Positions 8,739-18,112 of a stretch of 34,141 bases of DNA are shown here, piece after piece. Under the pieces are notes generated by a model, which worked only from the letters and a program-made list of their open reading frames with translations, had not been told where the DNA came from and made no database searches. Numbering within the stretch: position 1 is the first letter of the stretch; every line of letters starts with the position of its first letter. The DNA is from Candidatus Aminicenantes bacterium RBG_16_66_30 (GTDB lineage: Bacteria > Acidobacteriota > Aminicenantia > Aminicenantales > Saccharicenantaceae): NCBI GenBank assembly GCA_001775715.1, contig MEYC01000045.1, positions 1-34,141 of the forward strand, in the 5' to 3' direction. Made by a program: the position numbers and the translations under genes.

Positions 8739-9513
8739 GGCTCGTCGCCTCCTTGATCCAGGCTGGGACGGAGCCCGCGTTGAGTCCCGGGCTCCCTTTG
8801 ATCCACCGAACGAAGAACTCGACGTTCCCCTTCTGGCCCCGCGTCGAGCAGCGGATGAGCCCAGCCGGGCCGAAGCCGAGCTCGCGGGCCCCCTCGATGA
8901 TCCGGGCCAGGACCGCGGCATGGACGGCGGCGTCGCGGACGATCCCCTTCTTCCCGACGTCCTTCGGTCCGGCCTCGAACTGCGGCTTGATGAGGACGAC
9001 GAGCGTCGAGGCGCCCGGGATCGCCCTCAGGGCGGGGAGGATCTTGAGGACCGAGATGAACGAGACGTCCATGGTGACGATGTCCGCGGGCTCGGGGATA
9101 TCGCCGGGCCCGAGCCCGCGGGCGTTCTTCTCGACGGCCGCCACCCGGGGGTCCTTGCTGAGCCCCCAATCGAGCTGTTTCGTGTCGACATCGACAGCGT
9201 AGACCCGTTTCGCGCCGCGTTTGAGCAGGCAGTCGACGAAGCCGCCGGTCGACGCGCCGATGTCGAGCGCCACGAGGCCGCGGACGTCGACGCCGAACCG
9301 GTCGAGGGCCTCTTCGAGCTTGAGCCCGCCGCGGCTGACGAAGGGGAGCGGGCGCGCGACCTCGAGCGGGGCCTCGGCGTCGACGAGCTCGCCGGGCTTC
9401 GCGACCGGCCGTCCGCCCGCCGTCACCAGCCCGGCCATGATCAGGGCTTGGGCCTTCTCCCGGCTCGGAGCGAGGGAGCGCCCGACGAGGAGCTTATCCG
9501 CGCGTTCTTTCAT
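8722..9513 (-). CDS. tlyA: TlyA family rRNA (cytidine-2'-O)-methyltransferase / putative hemolysin
   Basis: S4 domain MKERADKLLVGRSLAPSREKAQALIMAGLV, methyltransferase ALDIGASTGGFVDCLLKRGAKRVYAVDV; start ATG 9513. Confidence 0.92.
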   Translation of the reverse strand: MKERADKLLVGRSLAPSREKAQALIMAGLVTAGGRPVAKPGELVDAEAPLEVARPLPFVSRGGLKLEEALDRFGVDVRGLVALDIGASTGGFVDCLLKRGAKRVYAVDVDTKQLDWGLSKDPRVAAVEKNARGLGPGDIPEPADIVTMDVSFISVLKILPALRAIPGASTLVVLIKPQFEAGPKDVGKKGIVRDAAVHAAVLARIIEGARELGFGPAGLIRCSTRGQKGNVEFFVRWIKGSPGLNAGSVPAWIKEATSHEQSG

Positions 9514-11401
9514 CGCCGCCGCACGAGAGGGCCGTCTGGGTGAAATCCCTGATCTGGCGGACGAGCCCGGGAACGTCCAGGCCGACCATGGCCCTGATCT
9601 CGTCGGCCTTGCCCAGGGGATAGGCGCCGATGGGCAGCCCGATCGACTTGAACCGGATGCCGAAGCGGCCCTCGCGGTCGAGGAGCTCGCGCACGGCGCT
9701 GCCCGCGCCCCCGTCGACGACGCCTTCCTCGACCGTGATGACCGTGCTCCCCGGCCCGGCGAAACGGAGGATCGTCTCGCCGTCGAGGGGCTTGACGAAG
9801 CGGGCGTTGACGACGGCGAACGAAAAGCCCTCCTTCTCCAGCTCCCGGGCCGCATCGAGGGCCGGCCGGACCATATTGCCGACCGCGAAGAGGAGGTCCC
9901 GGCCGTCCTTGACGAGCTCGCTCCGGCCGAGCGGGAGGACCGAGAGCGGTTCGTCGATCGGGACGCCCAGGCCCTTGGCCTTGGGGAAGCGCACGGAGGC
10001 CGGATGGCCGTAGGCCAGGGCCGACCAGAGCATGTGCCTGAGCTCGCCCTCGTCCTTGGGGGCCATCACGATCATGTTGGGCATATGGCGGAGGTAGGCG
10101 ATGTCGTTGACGCCCTGGTGAGTGGGCCCGTCGTCGGGGACGATGCCGGCCCGGTCGAGGACGAAGACGACCGGGAGGTCCATCAGGCAGACGTCGTGGT
10201 AGACCTGGTCGTAGGCCCGCTGAAGGAAGGTCGAGTAGATGGCCACGACCGGCTTGAGGCCGGAAACGGCCAGGCCGGAGGCGAAGGTGACGGCGTGCTG
10301 CTCGGCGATGCCGACGTCGAAAAAGCGGTCGGGGAGCTTTTCGGAGAACTCCCGGAGGCCGGTGCCCTCGCCCATGGCCGCCGTGATGGCCAGGACCTTG
10401 GCGTCCTTGCGGGCGATCTCGATCATTGCGTCGCCGAAGACGCTCGAGAACGATGGGCCCCGGTCGCGCTGGATCGGCTCGCCCGTGGCGATCTTGAACG
10501 GGCCGGCGCCGTGGAACTTCTCGGGATGGAGCCGGGCCGGCGGGTAGCCCTTGCCCTTCTGGGTCACGCACTGGATGAGGACCGGGCCGTCGAAGGTCTT
10601 GGCCGTCTCGAAGGCTTCGACAAGCGACTGGACGTTGTGGCCGTGGACCGGCCCGATGTAACGGATCCCGAGCTCCTTGAAGACGAGACCGGGGAAGAGG
10701 GTCTTCTTGACCAGCTCCTCCAGGGCCCGGCCGGCTTTGATCACCGGCTGGCCGAGCTGGGGGACCCTCTTGAGAATGGACTTGGCCTGGTCCTTCATCC
10801 GGATATAGCGTTGACCGGAAACGAGATAGGAGAAGTATTTCGACCAGGCCCCGACGTTGATCGATATCGACATCTCGTTGAAGTTGAGGACGATGATCAG
10901 CCGCTCGCGGAGATGGCCGATCTGGTTGAGGGCCTCGAGGGCGACGCCTCCCGTAAGGCTGCCGTCGCCGACGACGGCGACGACATGGTGTTTCTCGCCG
11001 GCCTTGTCCCGGGCGACGGCCATGCCCAGGGCGGCGGACAGGGCCGTCGAAGCGTGCCCCGTGTTGTAGGCGTCGTGATCGCTCTCTTCGCGGCAGGGGA
11101 AGCCAAGGATGCCGCCGCAGCGCCGCAGGCCGCTGAAGCGGTCCTTGCGGCCCGTCAGGATCTTGTGCGTGTAGCACTGGTGGCCGACGTCCCAGACGAT
11201 CTTGTCTTGGGGCGTGTCGAAGGCCAAGTGGAGGGCCAAGGTTAGCTCGACAGCGCCCAGGTTCGACGCGAGGTGCCCGCCGTTCTTGGCCACCGTCTCC
11301 AGGATGAGGGCCCGGATCTCCATGGCCAGAGTGGAGAGCTCGCCGGGATCGAGCTTCCGGATGTCGGACGGCTCGCGGATCGTGTCGAGGATCTTGGCCA
11401 T
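9494..11401 (-). CDS. dxs: 1-deoxy-D-xylulose-5-phosphate synthase
   Basis: 635 aa; VGDGSLTGGVALEALNQIGHL, DVGIAEQHAVTFASGLA, DRAGIVPDDGPTHQGVNDIAYL. Confidence 0.96.
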   Translation of the reverse strand: MAKILDTIREPSDIRKLDPGELSTLAMEIRALILETVAKNGGHLASNLGAVELTLALHLAFDTPQDKIVWDVGHQCYTHKILTGRKDRFSGLRRCGGILGFPCREESDHDAYNTGHASTALSAALGMAVARDKAGEKHHVVAVVGDGSLTGGVALEALNQIGHLRERLIIVLNFNEMSISINVGAWSKYFSYLVSGQRYIRMKDQAKSILKRVPQLGQPVIKAGRALEELVKKTLFPGLVFKELGIRYIGPVHGHNVQSLVEAFETAKTFDGPVLIQCVTQKGKGYPPARLHPEKFHGAGPFKIATGEPIQRDRGPSFSSVFGDAMIEIARKDAKVLAITAAMGEGTGLREFSEKLPDRFFDVGIAEQHAVTFASGLAVSGLKPVVAIYSTFLQRAYDQVYHDVCLMDLPVVFVLDRAGIVPDDGPTHQGVNDIAYLRHMPNMIVMAPKDEGELRHMLWSALAYGHPASVRFPKAKGLGVPIDEPLSVLPLGRSELVKDGRDLLFAVGNMVRPALDAARELEKEGFSFAVVNARFVKPLDGETILRFAGPGSTVITVEEGVVDGGAGSAVRELLDREGRFGIRFKSIGLPIGAYPLGKADEIRAMVGLDVPGLVRQIRDFTQTALSCGGDERTRG

Positions 11402-11417
11402 GCCCGTCCCTTCCCGC

Positions 11418-11684
11418 TCAGGCGTCGCCGCCCTCGCCCTCTTTCGCCTCGTCGCAGGCTTCGCCGGCGTCGAAATCCTTCGCCTGGAGGGTCCCCTTCT
11501 CGTCCTTGAGCAGGATCTCGACCTTGCGCTCGGCCTTGTCCAGCTCGCCCTTGAGGAACCGGGACATCTTGACGCCTTTCTCGAACAGGGCCAGGGATTC
11601 GTTGAGGGAGATCCCGCCCTTCTCGAGCTTGGCCACGATCTGCTCGAGCTCGGCCAGGGCCTTTTCGAACGTTAGGTTGGTCAT
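11418..11684 (-). CDS. xseB: exodeoxyribonuclease VII small subunit
   Basis: FEKALAELEQIVAKLEKGGISLNESLALFEKGVKM; next to xseA. Confidence 0.92.
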   Translation of the reverse strand: MTNLTFEKALAELEQIVAKLEKGGISLNESLALFEKGVKMSRFLKGELDKAERKVEILLKDEKGTLQAKDFDAGEACDEAKEGEGGDA

Positions 11685-13021
11685 CAGCCCTCCTTCAGGA
11701 ACCGGGATTCGAGGAGCTTGGTCTTGTCGACGCTCTCAACGCGGGCGCGGAACTCGCCCTTGAAGAACGAGACGAGGACGGCCTCGCCGGCGGCGACGTC
11801 CTCGACGCGGCGGGCCAGGCGCAGGCCGCCGTCCGTCCAGACGAGCGCGTAGCCTTTCTTGAGGACGGCGAGCGGGCTCAGGGCGTTCAGGGCGGCCGCG
11901 CACCGCTCCCAGGTCGCCCGGCGCTCGCCGACCATCCGGCGCAGGATGTTGCGGAGCCGCTCGTCGGCGAGCCGGGCCGCGCCCTTGTGCTCGGAGATCC
12001 GCTGGCGCTCGGCCCGGAGAACGTTCCGGCCGCGCGTCTCGAGCTCATCCACCCGCCGTCCGAGATTGGCCAGCCGGACCTCGAAATTCTGGAAGATGCG
12101 GTGCTGGGCCAGGTCGGCGACCTCGCTCCGCCGGTCCTGGATCGCGTAGCGGAGGAGCTCGCCGAGGCGGCGCGTCTGGGACGAGATCCTCTCGGCGAAG
12201 GCCTCCTCCGTCTCGATGACCATCTCCGCGGCCGCCGAGGGCGTCGAGGCCCGGACGTCGGCGACGAAGTCGGCGATGGTGAAGTCGACCTCGTGGCCGA
12301 CGGCCGAGATAACCGGGACCCCGGAGCGGGCGATGGCCCGGGCGACCGGCTCCTCATTGAAGGCCCAGAGGTCCTCGATGGAGCCGCCGCCCCGGCCGAC
12401 GATGAGGACGTCGATGCCCGGACGGGCCCCGAGCGCGTCGATCCCCTCGACGATCTCGGCCGCCGCGCCCTCGCCCTGGACCCGGGCCGGATAGATGACG
12501 ACGTGGAGCTTGGCGTAGCGGCGCTCGAGGACGCGGAGGATGTCGCGGATGGCCGCGCCCGTGGGCGACGTGACGACGCCGATCGTCCGCGGCCGGAGGG
12601 GGAGCTTGCGCTTCCGCTTCTCGTCGAACAGGCCCTCGGCCCGGAGCTTCTCCTTGAGCTGTTCGAAGCGGAGCTGGAGGGCCCCCTTGCCCTTGGGCTC
12701 GACGAGGTCGACGTAGAGCTGATAGTCGCCGCGGGGCTCGTAGACGCTGACCTTGCCCCGGCAGACGACCTTGAGGCCGTCCTTGAGGTCGAAGGCGACC
12801 TTGCGGGCCGTCGACTGCCACATGACGGCCTTGATGACGCACTTCTCGTCCTTGAGGCTGAAGAAAACGTGCCCGGAGGCGGCTTTCTTGTGGCCCGAGA
12901 CCTCGCCCTCGACCCAGACCTGGGGCAGGGCGACCTCGAGGGCCGTCTTGACGATCTCGGTGACCTCGGAGACCGAGTAGACGCGGTCCTTGACGATCAG
13001 GCCATCAATCTTCGTGTCCAT
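11684..13021 (-). CDS. xseA: exodeoxyribonuclease VII large subunit
   Basis: OB-fold N-terminus YSVSEVTEIVKTALE, TSPTGAAIRDILRVLERRY, GRGGGSIEDLWAFNEE. Confidence 0.95.
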   Translation of the reverse strand: MDTKIDGLIVKDRVYSVSEVTEIVKTALEVALPQVWVEGEVSGHKKAASGHVFFSLKDEKCVIKAVMWQSTARKVAFDLKDGLKVVCRGKVSVYEPRGDYQLYVDLVEPKGKGALQLRFEQLKEKLRAEGLFDEKRKRKLPLRPRTIGVVTSPTGAAIRDILRVLERRYAKLHVVIYPARVQGEGAAAEIVEGIDALGARPGIDVLIVGRGGGSIEDLWAFNEEPVARAIARSGVPVISAVGHEVDFTIADFVADVRASTPSAAAEMVIETEEAFAERISSQTRRLGELLRYAIQDRRSEVADLAQHRIFQNFEVRLANLGRRVDELETRGRNVLRAERQRISEHKGAARLADERLRNILRRMVGERRATWERCAAALNALSPLAVLKKGYALVWTDGGLRLARRVEDVAAGEAVLVSFFKGEFRARVESVDKTKLLESRFLKEG

Positions 13022-13808
13022 CCTCCGCCAGGACCTCTCTCGTGATCGACAGGGCTTTGCCGGTCGCGGCGTCGATGCGGATGAACACGCCGGACAGGAA
13101 GAGGCCGTCCCGGGAGGGCTCGAACCGCTGCGGCCGGGAGGTCAGGAACCTCTGGAGGGCCGCCTCGCGGGCGATCCCGATGACGGCGTTGCGGCCGCCG
13201 GCCATCCCGGCGTCGGTGATGTAGGCCGTGCCCTTGGGCAGGACGCGCTCGTCGGACGTGGGGACATGGGTGTGGGTGCCGATGACGGCCGAGACCCGGC
13301 CGTCGAGGTGCCAGCCGAGGGCCTGCTTCTCGGAGGTCGCCTCGGCGTGGAAATCGACGAGGATGATGGGCGTCTCGGCCCGGAGGGCCTCGATCTCTTC
13401 TTCGGCCCTCTTGAACGGGCAGTCCAGGGGCTCCATGAACACCCGCCCTTGGAGGTTGAGCACGGCCGCCTTGGTCCCGTCGGCCGCCCGGAAGACGTAC
13501 GAGGACCGGCCGGGATTGACGGCGGGATAATTGGCCGGTCGGAGGAGCCGGGGCTCGCGCTCGAGGTAGGTCAGGGCCTCCTTCTTGTCCCAGATGTGGT
13601 TGCCCGAGGTCAGGACGTCGGCGTGCATGAAGAGGTCCTGGCCGATCTCCTCGGTCATGCCGCTGCCGCCGGCCGCGTTCTCGCCGTTGGCGACGATCAT
13701 GGCCGGCGCGTGCTTCTTGATGAGCCCCGGGAGGAACTTGTCCATGGCCCGGCGGCCCGGCCGGCCGACGATGTCGCCGAGGAAGAGAATCCCGAACTCA
13801 GCGGGCAT
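13005..13808 (-). CDS. ymdB: TIGR00282/YmdB family metallophosphoesterase
   Basis: [83 protein letters not shown]. Confidence 0.93.
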   Translation of the reverse strand: MPAEFGILFLGDIVGRPGRRAMDKFLPGLIKKHAPAMIVANGENAAGGSGMTEEIGQDLFMHADVLTSGNHIWDKKEALTYLEREPRLLRPANYPAVNPGRSSYVFRAADGTKAAVLNLQGRVFMEPLDCPFKRAEEEIEALRAETPIILVDFHAEATSEKQALGWHLDGRVSAVIGTHTHVPTSDERVLPKGTAYITDAGMAGGRNAVIGIAREAALQRFLTSRPQRFEPSRDGLFLSGVFIRIDAATGKALSITREVLAEDGHED

Positions 13809-15360
13809 ATTCGACCGCTCTCATCTCCCGGATGACGGTGACCTTGATCTGGCCGGGGTAGTCGAGCTCGTTCTTGATCTTCGTGGCCGTCTCCTTGGCC
13901 AGGAGCGCGGCCCGGTCGTCGGAGATCTTCTGGGCCTCGACGATGATGCGGATCTCCCGGCCGGCCTGCAGGGCGAAGGCCTTCTGGACGCCTTCGAACG
14001 ACGCGGCGATCTCCTCGAGCTTTTCCAGCCGCTGGATGTACGTCTCGAGGAGCTCGCGCCGGGCCCCGGGCCGGGCGGCCGAGAGCGTGTCGGCGGCCTG
14101 GACGAGGACGGCCTCGATCGACGGGAAGTCGATGTCGCGGTGGTGCGAGGCGATGGCCTGGCAGACCTTCTCCGACTCGCCGTACTTCTTGGCCAGCTCG
14201 ACGCCGAGCTCGGTGTGCGTCCCCTCGGTGTCCCTGTCGACGGCCTTGCCGATGTCGTGGAGGAGGCCCGCCCGGAGGGCGACGTTCGTGTCGAGGCCGA
14301 TCTCGCGGGCCATCATGGCCGCGAGCATGGCCACCTCCTTGGTGTGCTGGAGGACGTTCTGGCCGTAGCTCGTCCGGTACTTGAGCTTGCCCAGGAGCTT
14401 GATGAGCTCGGGGTGGATGTCGCGGACCTTGAGCTCCAGGACGGCCGATTCGCCCTCCTGCTTGATCTTCTGCTCCAGCTCGTTCTTGACCGACTCGACG
14501 ATGTCCTCGATGCGGGCCGGGTGGATGCGGCCGTCGGTGACGAGCTTCTGGATGGACAGGCGGGCGAGCTCGCGGCGGATGGGGTCGAAGCTCGACAGGA
14601 TGACCGCCTCGGGCGTGTCGTCGACGATGATGTCGACGCCCGTGGCCATTTCCAGGGCCCGGATGTTGCGGCCCTCGCGGCCGATGATCCGGCCCTTCAT
14701 GTCGTCCGAGGGCAGGTCGACGACCGAGACCGTCGTCTCGACGACGTGCTCGGCGGCCGAGCGCTGGATGGCGTTGGACATGATCTCGCGGGCCGACGAG
14801 GCCGCCTTCTCCCGGGCCTCCTCCTCGATCCGCCGGACGGTGGCGATGGCCTCGAGCTTGGCTTCCTCCTCGATCCGCTTGATCAGCTGGGCTTTGGCCT
14901 CCTCCTGGGTCATGCCGGAGATCTTCTCCAGCTCGGCCACGGCCTTTTCGATGGCCTCGGCGATCTTGGCCTCTTCGGCCTCGAGGTCTTTCTCCTTCTG
15001 GGTGAGCTTGCGCTCCTTCTGGGAGAAGTCCCGCTCCTTGCGCTCGATCGACTGGAACCTCCGCTCGAGGTTCTCCTCCTTGCTGAGGAGACGGCGCTCG
15101 GTCTCGTTGATCTTGCGCTGCTTCTCCCGGGTGTGGGCCTCGAACTCGTTCAGGCGGGCCAGGTCCTTCTCGCGGGCGTCGATGGCCGCTTCCCGCTTGA
15201 TCTTCTCCCCTTCCTCCCGGGCCTTGTCGAGGATCACCCGGGCCTGGTCCTCGGCCTCGACGGCCTTGCGGGTGCTCTCCTTCCTTTTGACGAGCAGAAT
15301 GGCGACCGCCGCCAGGAGAACGACGATGACGGCGAGCGCGGCGTACGTGACCGGATTCAT
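13798..15360 (-). CDS. rny: ribonuclease Y
   Basis: N-terminal TM, long coiled coil, KH ([21 protein letters not shown]), HD domain ([11 protein letters not shown]). Confidence 0.96.
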   Translation of the reverse strand: MNPVTYAALAVIVVLLAAVAILLVKRKESTRKAVEAEDQARVILDKAREEGEKIKREAAIDAREKDLARLNEFEAHTREKQRKINETERRLLSKEENLERRFQSIERKERDFSQKERKLTQKEKDLEAEEAKIAEAIEKAVAELEKISGMTQEEAKAQLIKRIEEEAKLEAIATVRRIEEEAREKAASSAREIMSNAIQRSAAEHVVETTVSVVDLPSDDMKGRIIGREGRNIRALEMATGVDIIVDDTPEAVILSSFDPIRRELARLSIQKLVTDGRIHPARIEDIVESVKNELEQKIKQEGESAVLELKVRDIHPELIKLLGKLKYRTSYGQNVLQHTKEVAMLAAMMAREIGLDTNVALRAGLLHDIGKAVDRDTEGTHTELGVELAKKYGESEKVCQAIASHHRDIDFPSIEAVLVQAADTLSAARPGARRELLETYIQRLEKLEEIAASFEGVQKAFALQAGREIRIIVEAQKISDDRAALLAKETATKIKNELDYPGQIKVTVIREMRAVEYAR

Positions 15361-15368
15361 GGGATAAC

Positions 15369-15392
15369 CTCCTCATCTATTCGAATGAGGAG
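15369..15392 (-). promoter_or_regulatory. hairpin overlapping the RNase Y Shine-Dalgarno
   Basis: Minus strand CTCCTCAT-TCGAATAG-ATGAGGAG immediately followed by GTTATCCCATG; the 3' arm contains the GAGGAG(G) SD of rny. Confidence 0.5.
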
Positions 15393-15478
15393 ACGCGAGG
15401 GAAAGCGCGGAGCGTCAGATGCCCGTGGCCCGTCCGGGATCGGCCCGCCCGGCGAGAGCGCCGCGCGCGGCCGGCCCG

Positions 15479-15808
15479 TCACGACGGGGATTTATCGGCG
15501 TCCGTGTATGTATGGTCATCTGTGACGAGATGAATCTCCAGGCTTTCGATCTCCGTCTCCATGTGGCCCAAGGCCTCGTTCAGCTGATCCATCTTCTTCT
15601 GGCTCAGAAACAGCTCGTCCGCGATGTTCAAGGCCGCCAGCACGGCGATCTTGGTCGTGTCCGCGGACTGGGATTTCACAGCCACTTCGTGCATCTTCTG
15701 ATCGACGAGCGAGGTCAAGTGGCCGATATATTTCTCATCCTCCTCTCCTTTGACGCGGATCTTGTAGCGTTGTCCGAAGATCTCGATCTCGAGGATTCGG
15801 TCGGTCAT
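15479..15808 (-). CDS. zapA: cell division protein ZapA
   Basis: ILEIEIFGQRYKIRVKGEEDEKYIGHLTSLVDQKM...KIAVLAALNIADELF. Confidence 0.88.
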   Translation of the reverse strand: MTDRILEIEIFGQRYKIRVKGEEDEKYIGHLTSLVDQKMHEVAVKSQSADTTKIAVLAALNIADELFLSQKKMDQLNEALGHMETEIESLEIHLVTDDHTYTDADKSPS

Positions 15809-16065
15809 AACCCCAGCTTGTCGATCTGGCCGATGATGGCCTCGATCTTCCCCTTGAGGACCTCCCGCTCGCCCTCGACCCTCTTCATCTCCTCGTCCAG
15901 GCGGGCGATCTTGCGGGCGTTCTCCTCGGACTCCTTCTTTTCGGTCCGGGACTCCTTGAGCTGCTGCTTGAGCTTCTCGTTCTCGGTCGTCAGCTTGTGG
16001 ATGTGATCGACGACCAGTCCGATCTTCCCTTCGAGTATTTTAATCCGCTCAAGTTCCGATGTCAA
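15805..16065 (-). CDS. ZapB-like coiled-coil protein
   Basis: 86-aa coiled coil adjacent to and overlapping zapA. Confidence 0.6.
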   Translation of the reverse strand: MTSELERIKILEGKIGLVVDHIHKLTTENEKLKQQLKESRTEKKESEENARKIARLDEEMKRVEGEREVLKGKIEAIIGQIDKLGL

Positions 16066-18112
16066 TTTTCCCCTCCCTCAGCTGGATGTTCAGCGCCGAC
16101 CTCAGCTGGCCGACGATCTCCTGCTCGACGCGGTCCACCTCCTCCGCCACGAGCGTCCTCTGGGGATGGCGGAAGCGGAACCGGACGGTCAGGCTGACCT
16201 TGTCCGCCGGGACCGGCGCCCCGGCGAAGCGGTCGCGGAGCTCGAAACCCTCGAGCAGGGGCTGGTTGAGCTTGCCCAGGACGCGGGCGACCTCCCCGAA
16301 CGGGACGGCCCGGTCGAGGAGGAACGACAGGTCGCGGGAGGCCCCCGGGAACTTCGGCACCGGGGCGACCTCGAACGGCCGCGGCGTCTTCTCGAAGAGC
16401 GCCTCGAGATCGATCTCGGCGGCGTAGACCGTCCGCTCGACCGAGGCGGCGGCCGCGAAAGCGGCGCGCAGAACCCCCAGCCGGCCGACCTCCTGGCCCT
16501 TGTAGAGGAGCGCCAGGGCCCGCCCGGGCTCGAAGGACGGGTGGTCCCTTTCCTCGAACGCGATCGGCTCGAAGCGCAGGGCTTCCGCGAGCGCCTCGAC
16601 CGCGCCCTTGAGGACGAAGAAATCCGTCTCTCCGGCCGGCTCGGCCCAGCTCGCCCCCGGGAGGAGGCCCGTCGAGAGCAGGCCGAGGTGGAGGTCCTCG
16701 CGGTGCTTCTCCTCTTCCCAGGCGTAGACGTTCCCCGTCTCGAAGACGTGGACGCCTTCGAGCCCGCGGTTGAGGTTCCAGGCCGCGTTCTCGAGCAGGC
16801 CCGGAAGGAGCGTCGTCCGCAGGACCGAGGCCCGCTGTGAGATGGGATTCTGGATGGCCACGGCCTCCCGGCCGCCGGCCGCCGCCTTCTCCCGGTCCGG
16901 GTCCGCGAAGCTCCAGTTGATGACCTCGTCGAGGCCCTGGGCGAGCAGCGTCTCGCGGATCCGGGCCAGACGCTCCCGCCTCCGGTTGACGCTCAGGTCG
17001 AACGTGTCGACCGGGGTGAACGCCGAGGGGATCCGGTCGTAGCCGTAGAACCGGGCCACCTCTTCGATGAGGTCCGCCTCCCGGGCGACGTCGTGCCGGA
17101 ACGTCGGGACGTCCACGCGCCAGGAGTGCTTGGCGGCGCTCTCGGCGCGGAATCCCAGCCGCCCGAGGACGTCGACGACGAAGCTCTCGGGGACGTCGAC
17201 GCCGAGGAGCTCGGCGATCCGGCGCAGACGGAGCCGCACCGTCCGGGGCTTGGGCGGCTTGGCGGCGCGGTCGATGAGCCCGCGGCTGGCCCGGCCCCCC
17301 ATCCCGCAGAGAAGCGAGGCGGCCATCCGGGCGGCCTGGGGCGCGAAGGCGATGTCGGAACCGCGCTCGAACCGGTACGAGGCGTCCGTCGAGAGGCCGA
17401 GCGTCTTCGCCGTCTTGCGGATCGAGATCGGGTCGAAGTGGGCGCTCTCGATGAAGACCTCGCGGGTCGCCTCGCTGATGCCCGAGGCCTGGCCGCCGAT
17501 GACGCCGGCCAGCGCGACCGGCCGGGACTCGTCGGCGATGACGAGCATGCCGGGCGCGAGATCGAGGGTCCGGCCGTCGAGGTCGATGAGCGTCTCGCCC
17601 CTCTTGGCCTTGCGGACGACGACGCGGCCGCCGCCGATCCGGCCGAAATCGAAGGTGTGGATGGGCTGGGCCGTGGCGAAGCAGACGTAGTTCGAGACGT
17701 CGACGACGTTGTTGACCGGCCGCAGGCCCACGGCCTCGATCCGCCGCCTCAACCAGTCGGGCGACGGGCCGACCTTGACGCCCCGGACGACGAGGCCGCA
17801 GTAGCGGGGGCAAAGGGCCTCGCTCTCGATCTGGACGTCGGCGATCTCCGCCGTGGCCTCGGGGAGCTCGGCGAGCGGCCAGTCCCGCTCGATGAGCGGG
17901 AGGCCGAGGGCCGCCCCGATCTCGCGGGCGACGCCGAGGTGGCCGAGCGTGTCCGGCCGGTTGGCGTAGGTCTCGAGGTCGAGGACGACGTCCCCGCCCC
18001 GTTCCTCGACGGTCTCGGCGACGAGGCCGATCATGGTCAGCCGGTCGACGAGCTCCGGCCGACTGATGTCGACGGCGACGTATTCGCGGACCCAATCCAG
18101 GCTGATCTTCAT
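16049..18112 (-). CDS. pheT: phenylalanine-tRNA ligase beta subunit (lacks EMAPII-like tRNA-binding domain)
   Basis: MKISLDWVREYV..., NRPDTLGHLGVAREIGAALGL, B5 and FDX-ACB C-terminal domain; 687 aa. Confidence 0.95.
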   Translation of the reverse strand: MKISLDWVREYVAVDISRPELVDRLTMIGLVAETVEERGGDVVLDLETYANRPDTLGHLGVAREIGAALGLPLIERDWPLAELPEATAEIADVQIESEALCPRYCGLVVRGVKVGPSPDWLRRRIEAVGLRPVNNVVDVSNYVCFATAQPIHTFDFGRIGGGRVVVRKAKRGETLIDLDGRTLDLAPGMLVIADESRPVALAGVIGGQASGISEATREVFIESAHFDPISIRKTAKTLGLSTDASYRFERGSDIAFAPQAARMAASLLCGMGGRASRGLIDRAAKPPKPRTVRLRLRRIAELLGVDVPESFVVDVLGRLGFRAESAAKHSWRVDVPTFRHDVAREADLIEEVARFYGYDRIPSAFTPVDTFDLSVNRRRERLARIRETLLAQGLDEVINWSFADPDREKAAAGGREAVAIQNPISQRASVLRTTLLPGLLENAAWNLNRGLEGVHVFETGNVYAWEEEKHREDLHLGLLSTGLLPGASWAEPAGETDFFVLKGAVEALAEALRFEPIAFEERDHPSFEPGRALALLYKGQEVGRLGVLRAAFAAAASVERTVYAAEIDLEALFEKTPRPFEVAPVPKFPGASRDLSFLLDRAVPFGEVARVLGKLNQPLLEGFELRDRFAGAPVPADKVSLTVRFRFRHPQRTLVAEEVDRVEQEIVGQLRSALNIQLREGKIDIGT

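Noticed and set aside
9221-11245. 674-aa plus-strand ORF opposite dxs/tlyA
   Set aside because: Entirely antisense to well-identified tlyA and dxs; mirror-codon artefact, no recognisable motifs.
15361-15478. 6S RNA (ssrS) in the zapA-rny gap, a typical ssrS neighbourhood
   Set aside because: Gap is only 118 nt, mostly GC repeats, and I could not draw the closing stem plus large central bubble; a cmscan would settle it.
13585-15525. 646-aa plus-strand ORF opposite rny/ymdB
   Set aside because: Antisense to RNase Y; leucine/aspartate-rich shadow frame of the coiled-coil region.
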